Numbered from the stretch's first letter, positions 23,296 through 35,535 are shown. The stretch: 64,000 nucleotides of DNA from Archivesica marissinica (GCA_014843695.1 CM026398.1:16801593-16865592), one strand, 5' to 3'. The notes: a model not told the origin generated them from the letters alone. Program-made: numbers and translations.

Positions 23296-24295
23296 NNNNN
23301 NNNNNNNNNNNNNNNNNNNNNNNNNNNNNNNNNNNNNNNNNNNNNNNNNNNNNNNNNNNNNNNNNNNNNNNNNNNNNNNNNNNNNNNNNNNNNNNNNNNN
23401 NNNNNNNNNNNNNNNNNNNNNNNNNNNNNNNNNNNNNNNNNNNNNNNNNNNNNNNNNNNNNNNNNNNNNNNNNNNNNNNNNNNNNNNNNNNNNNNNNNNN
23501 NNNNNNNNNNNNNNNNNNNNNNNNNNNNNNNNNNNNNNNNNNNNNNNNNNNNNNNNNNNNNNNNNNNNNNNNNNNNNNNNNNNNNNNNNNNNNNNNNNNN
23601 NNNNNNNNNNNNNNNNNNNNNNNNNNNNNNNNNNNNNNNNNNNNNNNNNNNNNNNNNNNNNNNNNNNNNNNNNNNNNNNNNNNNNNNNNNNNNNNNNNNN
23701 NNNNNNNNNNNNNNNNNNNNNNNNNNNNNNNNNNNNNNNNNNNNNNNNNNNNNNNNNNNNNNNNNNNNNNNNNNNNNNNNNNNNNNNNNNNNNNNNNNNN
23801 NNNNNNNNNNNNNNNNNNNNNNNNNNNNNNNNNNNNNNNNNNNNNNNNNNNNNNNNNNNNNNNNNNNNNNNNNNNNNNNNNNNNNNNNNNNNNNNNNNNN
23901 NNNNNNNNNNNNNNNNNNNNNNNNNNNNNNNNNNNNNNNNNNNNNNNNNNNNNNNNNNNNNNNNNNNNNNNNNNNNNNNNNNNNNNNNNNNNNNNNNNNN
24001 NNNNNNNNNNNNNNNNNNNNNNNNNNNNNNNNNNNNNNNNNNNNNNNNNNNNNNNNNNNNNNNNNNNNNNNNNNNNNNNNNNNNNNNNNNNNNNNNNNNN
24101 NNNNNNNNNNNNNNNNNNNNNNNNNNNNNNNNNNNNNNNNNNNNNNNNNNNNNNNNNNNNNNNNNNNNNNNNNNNNNNNNNNNNNNNNNNNNNNNNNNNN
24201 NNNNNNNNNNNNNNNNNNNNNNNNNNNNNNNNNNNNNNNNNNNNNNNNNNNNNNNNNNNNNNNNNNNNNNNNNNNNNNNNNNNNNNNNNNNNNNN
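23296..24295. other. Assembly gap of exactly 1000 N
   Basis: The sequence is unknown. The round length indicates a scaffolding placeholder, not a measured gap. The left edge is the last base shared by the two long copies (position 62061 in copy 2). The right edge falls inside the 51-bp tandem array. Open frames drawn across the gap are meaningless. Confidence 0.98.
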
Positions 24296-27200
24296 TATCT
24301 GTTAAGGTTCATGGTGACACAACATTCATTCCTAGAATGTATTATTTATCTGTTTACGGTTCAGGGTGACACCACATTCATTCCTAGAATGTATTATTTA
24401 TCTGTTAAGGTTCATGGTGACACCACATTCATTCCTAGAATGTATTATTTATCTGTTAAGGACCTTTCATGGTGACACCACATTCATTCCTAGAATGTAT
24501 TATCTATCTGTTAAGGTTCAGGGTGACACCACATTCATTCCTAGAATGTATTATTTATCTGTTAAGGTTCAGGGTGATGCCACATTCATTCCTAGAATGT
24601 ATTATTTATCTGTTAAGGTTCATGGTGACACCACATTCATTCCTAGAATGTATTATTTATCTGTTAAGGTTCATGGTGACACCACATTCATTCCTAGAAT
24701 GTATGATATCTGTTAAGGTTCAGGGTGACACACATTCATTCCTAGATGTATTATTATATCTGTTAAGGTCTATGGTGACACCACATCATTCCTAGAAGTA
24801 TTATTTATCTGTTAAGGTTCAGGGTGATGCTACATTAAGTCCTAGAATGTATTATTTATCTGTTAAGGTTCAGGGTGATGCCACATTCATTCCTAGAATG
24901 TATTATTTATCTGTTAAGGTTCAGGGTGACACCACATTCATTCCTAGAATGTATTATTTATCTGTTAAGTTCAGGGTGGACACCACATTCATTTCCTAGA
25001 ATGTATTATTTAATCTGTTAAGGTTCAGGGTGATGCCACATTCATTCCTAGAATGTTATTATTATCTGTTAAGGTTCAGGGTGACACACATTCATTCCTA
25101 GAATGTTTATTTATCTTTATTTTAAGGTCAGGGTGACACCACATTAATTCCTAGAATGTATTATTTATCTGTTAAGTTCATGGTGACACCACATTCATTC
25201 CTAGAATGTATTATTTATCTATTAAGGTCAGGGTGACACTACATTCATTCCTAGATGTATTATTTATCTGTTAAGGTTCATGGTGACACCACATTCATTC
25301 CTAGAATTGGTATTTATTGTTTAAGGTCATGGTGACACCACATTCATTCCTAGAATGTTTCTATTATCTGTTAAGGTTCAGGGTGACACCACATTCATTC
25401 CTAGAATGTATTATTTATCTGTTAAGGTTCAGGGTGACACCACATTCATTCCTAGAATGTATTATTTATCTGTTAAGGTTCAGGGTGATGCTACATTAAG
25501 TCCTAGAATGTATTATTTATCTGTTAAGGTTCAGGGTGATGCCACATTCATTCCTAGAATGTATTATTTATCTGTTAAGGTTCAGGGTGACAACACCCTC
25601 ATTCATTCCTAGGAATGTATTATTTATCTGTTAAGGTTCAGGTGACAACACATCATTCCTAGAATGTATTATTTATCTGTTAATGTTCAGGGTGATGCCA
25701 CATTCATTCCTAGAATGTATTATTTATCTGTTAAGGTTCAGGGTGACACCACATTCATTCCTAGAATGTATTATTTATCTGTTAAGGTTCAGGGTGACAC
25801 CACATTCATTCCTAGAATGTATTATTTATCTGTTAAGGTTCAGGGTGACACCACATTCATTCCTAGAATGTATTATTTATCTGTTTAAGGTTCAGGGTGA
25901 CACCACATTCATTCCTAGAATGTATTATTTATCTGTTAAGGTTCAGGGTGATGCCACATTCATTCCTAGAATGTATTATTTATCTGTTACGGTTCAGGGT
26001 GACACCACATTCATTCCTAGAATGTATTATTTATATGTTAAGGTTCAGGGTGACACCACATTCATTCCTAGAATGTATTATTTATGTTACGGTTCAGGGT
26101 GACACCACATTCATTCCTAGAAGTATTATTTATCTGTTAAGGTTCAGGGTGATGCCACATTCATTCCTAGAATGTATTATTTATCTGTTAAGGTTCATGG
26201 TGACACCACATTCATTCCTAGAATGTATTATTTATCTGTTAAGGTTCATGGTGACACCACATTCATTCCTAGAATGTATTATTTATCTGTTAAGGACCTT
26301 TCATGGTGACACCACATTCATTCCTAGAATGTATTATTTATCTGTTAAGGTTCAGGGTGACACCACATTCATTCCTAGAATGTATTATTTATCTGTTAAG
26401 GTTCATGGTGACACCACATTCATTCCTAGAATGTATTATTTATCTGTTAAGGTTCAGGGTGATGCTACATTAAGTCCTAGAATGTATTATGTATCTGTTA
26501 AGGTTCAGGGTGATGCCACATTCATTCCTAGAATGTATTATTTATCTGTTAAGGTTCAGGGTGACACCACATTCATTCCTAGAATGTATTATTTATCTGT
26601 TAAGGTTCAGGGTGACACCACATTCATTCCTAGAATGTATTATTTATCTGTTAAGGTTCAGGGTGATGCCACATTCATTCCTAGAATGTATTATTTATCT
26701 GTTAAGGTTCAGGGTGACACCACATTCATTCCTAGAATGTATTATTTATCTGTTAAGGTTCAGGGTGACACCACATTCATTCCTAGAATGTATTATTTAT
26801 CTGTTAAGGTTCATGGTGACACCACATTCATTCCTAGAATGTATTATTTATCTGTTAAGGTTCAGGGTGACACCACATTCATTCCTAGAATGTATTATTT
26901 ATCTGTTAAGGTTCATGGTGACACCACATTCATTCCTAGAATGTATTATTTATCTGTTAAGGTTCATGGTGACACTACATTCATTCCTAGAATGTATTAT
27001 TTATCTGTTAAGGTTCATGGTGACACCACATTCATTCCTAGAATGTTTTATTTATCTGTTAAGGTTCAGGGTGACACCACATTCATTCCTAGAATGTATT
27101 ATTTATCTGTTAAGGTTCAGGGTGACACCACATTCATTCCTAGAATGTATTATTTATCTGTTACGGTTCAGGGTGACACCACATTCATTCCTAGAATGTA

Positions 27201-28568
27201 TTATTTATCTGTTTACGGTTCAGGGTGACACCACATTCATTCCTAGAATGTATTATTTATCTGTTTACGGTTCAGGGTGACACCACATTCATTCCTAGAA
27301 TGTATTATTATCTGTTAAGGTTCATGGGACACCACATTCATTCCTAGAATGTATTATTTATCTGTTAAGGTTCAGGGTGACCAACCACATGCATTCATAG
27401 AATGTATTATTTATATGTACGGTTCAGGGTGACACCCATTCATTCCTAGAATGTATTATTTATCTGTTACGGTTCAGGGTGACACCACATTCATTCCTAG
27501 AATGTATTATTTATCTGTTTACGGTTCAGGGTGACACCACATTCATTCCTAGAATGTATTATTATCTGTTAAGGTTCATGGTGACACCACATTCATTCCT
27601 AGAATGTATTATTTATCTGTTCAGGTTCAGGGTGACGCCACATTCATTCCTAGAATGTATTATTTATCTGTTACGGTTCAGGGTGACACCACATTCATTC
27701 CTAGAATGTATTATTTATCTGTTTACGGTTCAGGGTGACACCACATTCATTCCTAGAATGTAATATTTATCTGTTAAGGTTCAGGGTGATGCCACATTCA
27801 TTCCTAGAATGTATTATTTATCTGTTAAAGTTCATGGTGACGCCACATTCATTCCTAGAATGTATTATTTATCTGTTAAGGTTCATGGTGACACAACATT
27901 CATTCCTAGAATGTATTATTTATCTGTTTACGGTTCAGGGTGACACCACATTCATTACTAGAATGTATTATTTATCTGTTAAGGTTCAGGGTGATGCCAC
28001 ATTCATTCCTAGAATGTATTATTTATCTGTTAAAGTTCATGGTGACGCCACATTCATTCCTAGAATGTATTATTTATCTGTTAAGGACCTTTCATGGTGA
28101 CACAACATTCATTCCTAGAATGTATTATTTATCTGTTAAGGTTCAGGGTGACACCACATTCATTCCTAGAATGTATTATTTATCTGTTAAGGTTCAGGGT
28201 GATGCCACATTCATTCCTAGAATGTATTATTTATCTGTTAAGGTTCATGGTGACACCACATTCATTCCTAGAATGTATTATTTATCTGTTAAGGTTCAGG
28301 GTGACACCACATTCATTCCTAGAATGTATTATTTATCTGTTAAGGTTCAGGGTGACACCACATTCATTCCTAGAATGTATTATGTATCTGTTAAGGTTCA
28401 TGGTGACACCACATTCATTCCTAGAATGTATTATTTATCTGGTAAGGTTCAGGGTGACACCACATTCATTCCTAGAATGTATTATTTATCTGTTAAGGTT
28501 CAGGGTGATGCCACATTCATTCCTAGAATGTATTATTTATCTGTTAAGGTTCAGGGTGATGCCACATT
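24296..28568. repeat. 51-bp minisatellite, about 84 units, cut by the gap
   Basis: Units contain ATTCATTCCTAGAATGTATT and GTTCAGGGTGACACCACA. A length of 51 keeps frames open: one reads the 17-residue GDTTFIPRMYYLSVKVQ, another a different 17-residue repeat. Many single-base indels occur at 24700-25350 and 27300-27480, while 25900-27290 is very regular. Rare units carry a GACCTTTC insertion (24450, 26296, 28086). The left end is lost in the N gap. Confidence 0.97.
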
Positions 28569-28711
28569 GCAAAGGGTCACATAATATGAATTCCTGGGGT
28601 TGTTTTCCTTCAAAGCTATTAATATGATATAATTATATAAATGGATCAACAAGGAGGGTATTCAACTTTATCAGTATGTTACACATAAATTGATCGCAAT
28701 CATGCACTGTT

Positions 28712-29193
28712 ATTGTGTAAGTGTGTTGCGGTTAGTTACAGGTAAAATGACAGGTAGCTTACACAGTGTGTGTTGCGGTTAGTTACAGGTAAATTCACAG
28801 GTAGCTTACACCGTGTGCATTGTGTGTGTTGCGGTTAGTTACAGGTAAATTCACAGGTAGCTTACACTGTGTGCATTGTGTGTGTTGCAGTTAGTTACAG
28901 GTAAATTCACAGGTAGCTTACACTGTGTGCATTGTGTGTGTTGCAGTTAGTTACAGGTAAATTCACAGGTAGCTTACACTGTGTGCAATGTGTGTGTTGC
29001 AGTTAGTTACAGGTAAATTCACAGGTAGCTTACACTGTGCATTGTGTGTGTTGCAGTTAGTTACAGGTAAATTCACAGGTAGCTTACACTGTGTGCATTG
29101 TGTGTGTTGCAGTTAGTTACAGGTAAATTCACAGGTAGCTTACACTGTGTGCAATGTGTGTGTTGTGGTTAGTTACAGGTAAATTCACAGGTA
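28712..29193. repeat. 54-bp minisatellite, about 9 units
   Basis: Units contain GTTAGTTACAGGTAAATTCA and GTAGCTTACACTGTGTGCAT. The first units are shorter and carry TTGCGG in place of TTGCAG. It abuts the 32-bp array directly; the last GGTAAATTCACAGGTA leads straight into it. Confidence 0.95.
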
Positions 29194-30126
29194 CACAAAG
29201 TGCAATAAATGGATGAGCATAAACAATGAAATATACTGGTGGGGATAAACAATGCAATACACTGGTGGGGATAAACAATGCAATACACTGGTGGGGATAA
29301 ACATAAACAATGCAATAAACTGGTGGGGATAAACATAAACAATGCAATACAGTGGTGGGGATAAACATAAACAATGCAATACACTGGTGGGGATAAACAT
29401 AAACAATGCAATACACTGGTGGGGATAAACATAAACAATGCAATAAACTGGTGGGGATAAACATAAACAATGCAATAAACTGGTGGGGATAAACATAAAC
29501 AATGCAATACACTGGTGGGGATAAACATAAACAGTGCAATAAACTGGTGTGGATAAATATAAACAATGCAATAAACTGGTGGGGATAAACATAAACAATG
29601 CAATACACTGGTGGGGATAAACATAAACAATGCAATACAGTGGTGGTGATAAACATAAACAATGCAATACACTGGTGGGGATAAACATAAACAATGCAAT
29701 AAACTGGTGGGGATAAACATAAACAATGCAATACACTGGTGGGGATAAACATAAACAATGCAATACACTGATGGGGATAAACATAAACAATGCAATAAAC
29801 TGGTGGGGATAAACATAAACAATGCAATACACTGGTGGGGATAAACATAAACAATGCAATACAGTGGTGGTGATAAACATAAACAATGCAATAAACTGGT
29901 GGGGATAAACATAAACAATGCAATACAGTGGTGGGGATAAACATAAACAATGCAATACACTGGTGGGGATAAACATAAACAATGCAATACACTGGTGGGG
30001 ATAAACAAAAACAATGCAATAAACTGGTGGGGATAAACATAAACAATGCAATACAGTGGTGGGGATAAACATAAACAATGCAATACACTGGTGTGGATAA
30101 ATATAAACAATGCAATAAACTGGTGT
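29193..30126. repeat. 32-bp minisatellite, about 29 units
   Basis: Units contain AATGCAATACACTGGTGGGG followed by ATAAACATAAAC; the first units lack the ACATAA step. Three units equal 96 bp, so all three minus-strand frames stay open as one 32-residue repeat. The 48-nt candidate exon begins about 40 bp beyond its right end. Confidence 0.96.
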
Positions 30127-30163
30127 TATATTAACAAACAAGACAACACACATAGAAACGCAC

Positions 30164-30211
30164 CTCGTTTACTGAGCGGGGTCTTGTTTTTCTTCGACCG
30201 GGGGCGGTACG
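30164..30211 (-). CDS. Candidate further MAGI linker exon
   Basis: On the minus strand a long pyrimidine tract ending GTTCTTCAG precedes 48 nt followed by GTGCGT, a plausible donor. The 48 nt contain no stop in the phase left by 50160-50264 (phase 1). Read that way they give AYRPRSKKNKTPLSKR and leave in phase 1 again. The strongly basic peptide resembles the style of the preceding linker exon. It sits about 40 bp from the 32-bp array. I do not recognise the peptide itself; the support is splice signals, strand and phase. A chance open stretch of this size is quite possible. Confidence 0.45.
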
Positions 30212-30469
30212 CTGAAGAACAGCAGAGACAAGAACATGCTGCGGAATTAAATATCACATAACCATGCAAGAGGGTCTGCAGAATTACATATTACATGACC
30301 AAGCAGAGGCCACATCAAATATGCAAAGCAACATATAAAACTAAAACTTATCATCACAGTGACACATCAGCATGAAAGTTTAGAAAAGTATATTTACCCC
30401 CCCCCCCCCCCATTTCACAAAATCTATTTTAACCGAAATATGACTTATAAATTGTGCCAATAATTCTAA

Positions 30470-30590
30470 CATGTACATTCAAACTTCCAGATTCCCTAAA
30501 TGGCACTATTATTATCTATAAAAAGCCCCCTGTACTAAGCAGCCATTTTCTGTACACTTCCCTTGACTGGCTGCTTAAGACAGGTTTGCT
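30470..30590. mobile_element. Fragment of the CAGTCAAAC-type MITE, inverted
   Basis: On the minus strand this reads CAAACCTGTCTTAAGCAGCC, then AAAATGGCTGCTTAG, matching 36207-36250. Its far part matches the CCAGATTCCC region of 36202-36361. The terminal repeats are lost or mutated, so it is an old copy. Confidence 0.6.
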
Positions 30591-30989
30591 CAGGATATTT
30601 TGGTCACTTCTGATGTCCGACTGTGTACTGTAAAGTTCAACTGTATGTAAGCACAAGCACTTGTATCCAATTTAGTGGAGGTGTTGTGGTACTAAATGTA
30701 GTGGCATAGTTGTAAGATAGCATGCCTACAGGGAGAAGGGTTCAAAGTTTGAATCCCAACTCTCCAACTTGTATGCAAAATTAAGTAACGGTGTCCATTA
30801 CGCTTGCTTTCAAAACTAGCTTATAAATAAGGAAAGAAATGTGTGCTGAATTTTGTGCGGGATTATAGTTTTTGTTTGCATTGTACTAATTATTAATATT
30901 TTCACTGCCACCCTACCCTGATTGGTAAACTGTTTCACCATAGCTGCACTTTCTACATGCAAGAAGATATTCGGAAACAAGATTTTTAA

Positions 30990-31247
30990 TCCGTAACCAG
31001 CCAATCACGACTAGTCGCATTTGCAAACAGCATAGAGCCAGATCAGACGGAACAGAATGTGCACAGAATGTGAACAGAATGTGCCATCTGATCAGGCTCT
31101 ATGCTGTTTGCTATTCGGATAGTGGAGTTAAAAAACTTATCTGAATAGCAAACAACATAGATCCTGATGAGACGCGGCGCTACACCACGGCTGATCTGGA
31201 ACTATGTTGTTTGCACATTCCGTCTAATTTATTTGGCAGGTTACGGT
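30990..31247. mobile_element. TTAA-flanked MITE made of two hairpins, member 1
   Basis: Flanked by TTAA at 30986-30989 and 31248-31251. The ends are 13-bp inverted repeats, TCCGTAACCAGCC and GGCAGGTTACGGT. Inside are two long stems: GCAAACAGCATAGAGCC with GGCTCTATGCTGTTTGC, and GCAAACAACATAGATCC with an arm ending CTATGTTGTTTGC. The TTAA duplication and 13-bp ends are typical of piggyBac-type elements. No transposase is encoded. The first hairpin's loop holds a short triplication of ACAGAATGTG-type sequence. Confidence 0.75.
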
Positions 31248-31541
31248 TTAACAGCCGTAAAATTCTGCAAGATTTGACGATTAGATTCTCTTGTCATATA
31301 TCAATCTCTACTTTAACCCGTTACACCTAACACGCAGAAAACCAGTAGCATCTCTAGATTGCATGGAAACAGGTGCAAGCGTATGCACAGTTCAAAACAA
31401 AACTGGTAGTTTATACTAGATATACAAAACTCAGCACACTGATCAATGTGATGTGACTTACTTACAACAGAACTTAACAGTAAATTTCCAACTTATTTTT
31501 TGCATGTCAAGATAACGATAAACAAAATCAAATATTATTAA

Positions 31542-31774
31542 CAAATAACCTGCCAATCACGACTAAAGGTGCTTTTGTAAACAGCATAGAGCCAGATCAG
31601 ACGACACAGAATGTGCCATCAGGCTCTATGCCGTTTGCTATTCGGATAGTGGAGCTAAATCACTTGTCTGAATAGCAATCAACATAGATCATGATCAGAC
31701 GTGGCATTACGCCGCGGCTGATCTGGGTCTATGTTGCTTGCACATTCCGTCCAATTTAGACGGCAGATTAAGGA
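31542..31774. mobile_element. TTAA-flanked MITE made of two hairpins, member 2
   Basis: Same family and orientation as 30990-31247, with TTAA at 31538-31541 and 31775-31778. Its ends are CAAATAACCTGCC and GGCAGATTAAGGA, more diverged than in member 1. The first hairpin loop is shorter, which accounts for most of the 25-bp size difference. Confidence 0.75.
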
Positions 31775-31778
31775 TTAA

Positions 31779-32381
31779 TAATTAATATGAATTGCCATTT
31801 GTAAACTAATAACTTATTGTCTTCTTCTGTGCTTTCAGCAACACATAATCGCCGACTTGGCTCTAAGTGATAAGTAAGTACGCCGTTATATCCGATGGGC
31901 AAAACTGGGCAAAACTGGGCAAAACTGAGCAAAACGCCACTTTTTGCCAGTGGTCTATATGAATTTTCATGTGTATATTTGTAAAGTTTACATATTAGTA
32001 CTACAAAATGTAGTGCTTTTGAAATGTCTTGACATGCTGTACAAACAAATCAAACGAAAATAACCATTGCGCGCATACCAATAACAAAAAATATAATTAT
32101 TAAGATCATTCAAAATGGAATAAAGAACTAAGCTGTCAAATAATACAATGTAACACAATTCTGTTCAAGAATAAATGACAATGTACTTCACAGTAAATGA
32201 ATTCAATAACAGTATGTAAATGAACGATATATAATTATATAGCACTACGACAATCTGCACGGACAAACAACAAAAACCCAATCTGATTTTTGCGAGTTAT
32301 GTAAAAATGCATCTGACTATATTATGCTTGCAAAGTTTCACGAATTCATACAGTATATTGATGTTTGCCATTCATCAAGTC
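31779..32381. other. Mostly unique stretch
   Basis: Holds the possible microexon at 31839-31873 and a short GGGCAAAACT triplication near 31900. Nothing else recognised. Confidence 0.5.
31839..31873 (+). other. Possible plus-strand microexon of unknown gene
   Basis: A pyrimidine-rich tract ending GTGCTTTCAG is followed 35 nt later by a consensus donor GTAAGT at 31874. One frame reads QHIIADLALSDK without a stop. It lies on the strand opposite to the MAGI exons, just after a TTAA-flanked MITE. No partner exon was found, so this may be chance. Confidence 0.2.
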
Positions 32382-34022
32382 TCAAGTAGTAAGCTACAAA
32401 GTAGCAAGTTACAAAGTAGTGAGCTACAAAGTAGCAAGTTACAAAGTAGTGAGCTACAAAGTAGCAAGTTACAAAGTAGCAAGTTACAAAGTAGTGAGTT
32501 ACAAAGTAGTGAGTTAAAGTAGTGAGTTACAAAGTAGTGAGCTACAAAGTAGTGAGTTACAAAGTAGCAAGTTACAAAGTAGTGAGCTACAAAGTAGTGA
32601 GCTACAAAGTAGTGAGTTACAAAGTAGTGAGTTACAAAGTAGTGAGTTACAAAGTAGTGAGCTACAAAGTAGTGAGTTACAAAGTAGTGAGTTACAAAGT
32701 AGTGAGCTACAAAGTAGCAAGCTACAAAATAGCAAGTTACAAAGTAGTGAGTTACAAAGTAGTGAGCTACAAAGTAGTGAGTTACAAAGTAGTGCGCTAC
32801 AAAGTAGTGAGTTACAAAGTAGTGAGTTAAAGTAGTGAGTTACAAAGTAGTGAGCTACAAAGTAGTGAGTTACAAAGTAGTGAGCTACAAAGTAGTGAGC
32901 TACAAAGTAGCAAGTTACAAAGTAGTGAGTTACAAAGTAGTGAGCTACAAAGTAGTGAGTTACAAAGTAGTGAGTTAAAGTAGTGAGTTACAAAGTAGTG
33001 AGCTACAAAGTAGTGAGTTACAAAGTAGTGAGTTACAAAGTAGCAAGTTACAAAGTAGTGAGTTACAAAGTAGTGAGCTACAAAGTAGTGAGTTACAAAG
33101 TAGTGCGCTACAAAGTAGTGAGTTACAAAGTAGTGAGTTAAAGTAGTGAGTTACAAAGTAGTGAGCTACAAAGTAGTGAGTTACAAAGTAGTGAGCTACA
33201 AAGTAGTGAGCTACAAAGTAGCAAGTTACAAAGTAGTGAGTTACAAAGTAGTGAGCTACAAAGTAGTGAGTTACAAAGTAGTGAGTTAAAGTAGTGAGTT
33301 ACAAAGTAGTGAGCTACAAAGTAGTGAGTTACAAAGTAGTGAGCTACAAAGTAGTGAGCTACAAAGTAGTGAGTTACAAAGTAGTGAGTTACAAAGTAGT
33401 GAGTTAAAGTAGTGAGTTACAAAGTAGTGAGTTACAAAGTAGTGAGTTACAAAGTAGTGAGTTACAAAGTAGTGAGTTAAAGTAGTGAGTTACAAAGTAG
33501 TGAGTTAAAGTAGTGAGTTACAAAGTAGTGAGTTAAAGTAGTGAGTTACAAAGTAGTGAGTTACAAAGTAGTGAGTTAAAGTAGTGAGTTACAAAGTAGT
33601 GAGTTACAAAGTAGCAAGTTACAAAGTAGTGAGTTACAAAGTAGTGAGCTACAAAGTAGTGAGTTACAAAGTAGCAACTTACAAAGTAGTGAGTTACAAA
33701 GTAGTGAGTTACAAAGTAGCAAGTTACAAAGTAGTGAGTTACAAAGTAGTGAGCTACAAAGTAGTGAGTTACAAAGTAGCAAGTTACAAAGTAGTGAGTT
33801 ACAAAGTAGTGAGTTACAAAGTTTCAAGTTACAAAGTAGTGAGCTACAAAGTTTGAGTCTGGAGTTAAGAACTGTGAGTTTCAAGCTACAAAGTAGTGAG
33901 TTACAAAGTTTGAGTCTGGAGTTAAGAACTGTGAGTTTCAAGCTACAAAGTAGTGAGTTACAAAGTTTGAGTCTGGAGTTAAGAACTGTGAGTTTCAAGC
34001 TACAAAGTAGTGAGCTACAAAA
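32382..34022. repeat. 15-bp minisatellite unrelated to the first, with a composite end
   Basis: The unit is GAGTTACAAAGTAGT with GAGCTACAAAGTAGT and CAAGTTACAAAGTAG variants. A 13-bp deletion unit (GAGTTAAAGTAGT) recurs and marks higher-order blocks of roughly 150-160 bp. The last 170 bp (33850-34020) change to a longer unit with GAGTCTGGAGTTAAGAACTG, present three times. Confidence 0.96.
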
Positions 34023-34737
34023 ATGAAGGTTGGAATTTGCAATTTTTGAATATTTCACCTCGAAATTTGTAACTCGATACTGAAATTTCTTAACTCAAAA
34101 ACTAGCTAATTAAAAATTAGGACTCGAAACTAGTCTTAAAACTATAAACTCTTATGAAAATCTCAAATAAATTTGTTAATAAATGGATTGCATCCATAGA
34201 GTATTTTTTCATTAGAAAATATTATCAATTATCATGGTGCGGAATTTTGTCTGTATGTAAAGAAGGAATTTACCATGTTTAAATCCGCAATAAAACAGGG
34301 TTTAGCGTGTGATGTCAAACATGGTATCATTTAACTTTTGTAGTTTTGTCATTTACAACTTCTAAAAAATAACGTCAACTATTTTGCGCTTTTTACATAT
34401 TTTAGTCATGTTAGAATCGAAATCATATTTGTATTTATAGTCAAATAAAACATGGTTTGTCGTTGAGCGTTACTTCGGCCTATGTTCAGCGTGGTAAATT
34501 CCTATGCATGAGAACTTCAAGCCATGTTTTATTTGCCAATAAATAACCTATAAAGAGAAATAATATTTGTTAATTTATATTCCTGCAACACGAAGACAGG
34601 TCGTTGACCTAGCAATCCTGAATGTTAATTTACAGTGTGTTTTTAACAAAATGAAAATTCTATCAGTAAAATCCAAATTCTAATATCTAGAATTAGCAAA
34701 TAAGAAAGACAATGCTGGTTAAATAGGAATCTAAATA
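34023..34737. other. Unique stretch, no gene seen
   Basis: AT-rich. ACTCGAAA/AACTCAAA phrases near 34070-34140 suggest a decayed short repeat. No exon found. Confidence 0.5.
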
Positions 34738-35535
34738 CAAACATGCATAGGCACAGGTATAACATGCATAGGCACAGGTATAACATGCAAACATGCATAG
34801 GCACAGGTATAACATGCATAGGCACAGGTATAACATGCATAGACACAGGTATAACATGCAAACATGCATAGGCACAGGTATAACATGCATAGGCACAGGT
34901 ATAACATGCATAGGTACAGGTATAACATGCATAGGCACAGGTATAACATGCAAACATGCATAGGCACAGGTATAACATGCAAACATGCATAGGCACAGGT
35001 ATAACATGCATAGACACAGGTATAACATGCAAACATGCATAGGCACAGGTTTAACATGCATAGGCACAGGTATAACATGCATAGGTACAGGTATAACATG
35101 CATAGGCACAGGTATAACATGCAAACATGCATAGGCACAGGTATAACATGCATAGGCACAGGTATAACATGCATAGGCACAGGTATAACATGCATAAACA
35201 CAGGTATAACATGCATAAAAGCAGGTATAACATGCATAAACACAGGTATAACATGCATAAAAGCAGGTATAACATGCATAAACACAGGTATAACATGCAT
35301 AAAAGCAGGTATAACATGCATAGGCATAGGTATAACATGCATAGGTACAGGTATAACATGCAAACATGCATAGACACAGGTATAACATGTATAGGTACAG
35401 GTATAACATGCATAGGTACAGGTATAACATGCATAGGTACAGGTATAACATGCATAGGTACAGGTATAACATGTATAGGTACAGGTATAACATGCATAGG
35501 TATAACATGCATAGGTACAGGTATAACATGTATAG
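34738..35535. repeat. 21-bp minisatellite with 28-bp variants
   Basis: The 21-bp unit contains CATAGGCACAGGTATAAC. Some units have an extra ACATGCA, giving 28 bp. Length therefore changes in steps of 7, one third of the unit. A subarray with AAACACAGG/AAAAGCAGG alternation lies at 35191-35310. Both strands show long open frames without coding meaning. Confidence 0.96.

Noticed and set aside
23251..24475. Open frames spanning the N run
   Set aside because: They exist only because N is read as any residue.
24366..28627. Plus-strand repetitive proteins of up to 443 codons
   Set aside because: Two frames of the same 51-bp array are open together and break at each indel, so this is periodicity and not selection for coding.
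29129..30153. Three overlapping 313-328-codon minus-strand frames
   Set aside because: All are the same 32-residue repeat of the 32-bp array in three phases.
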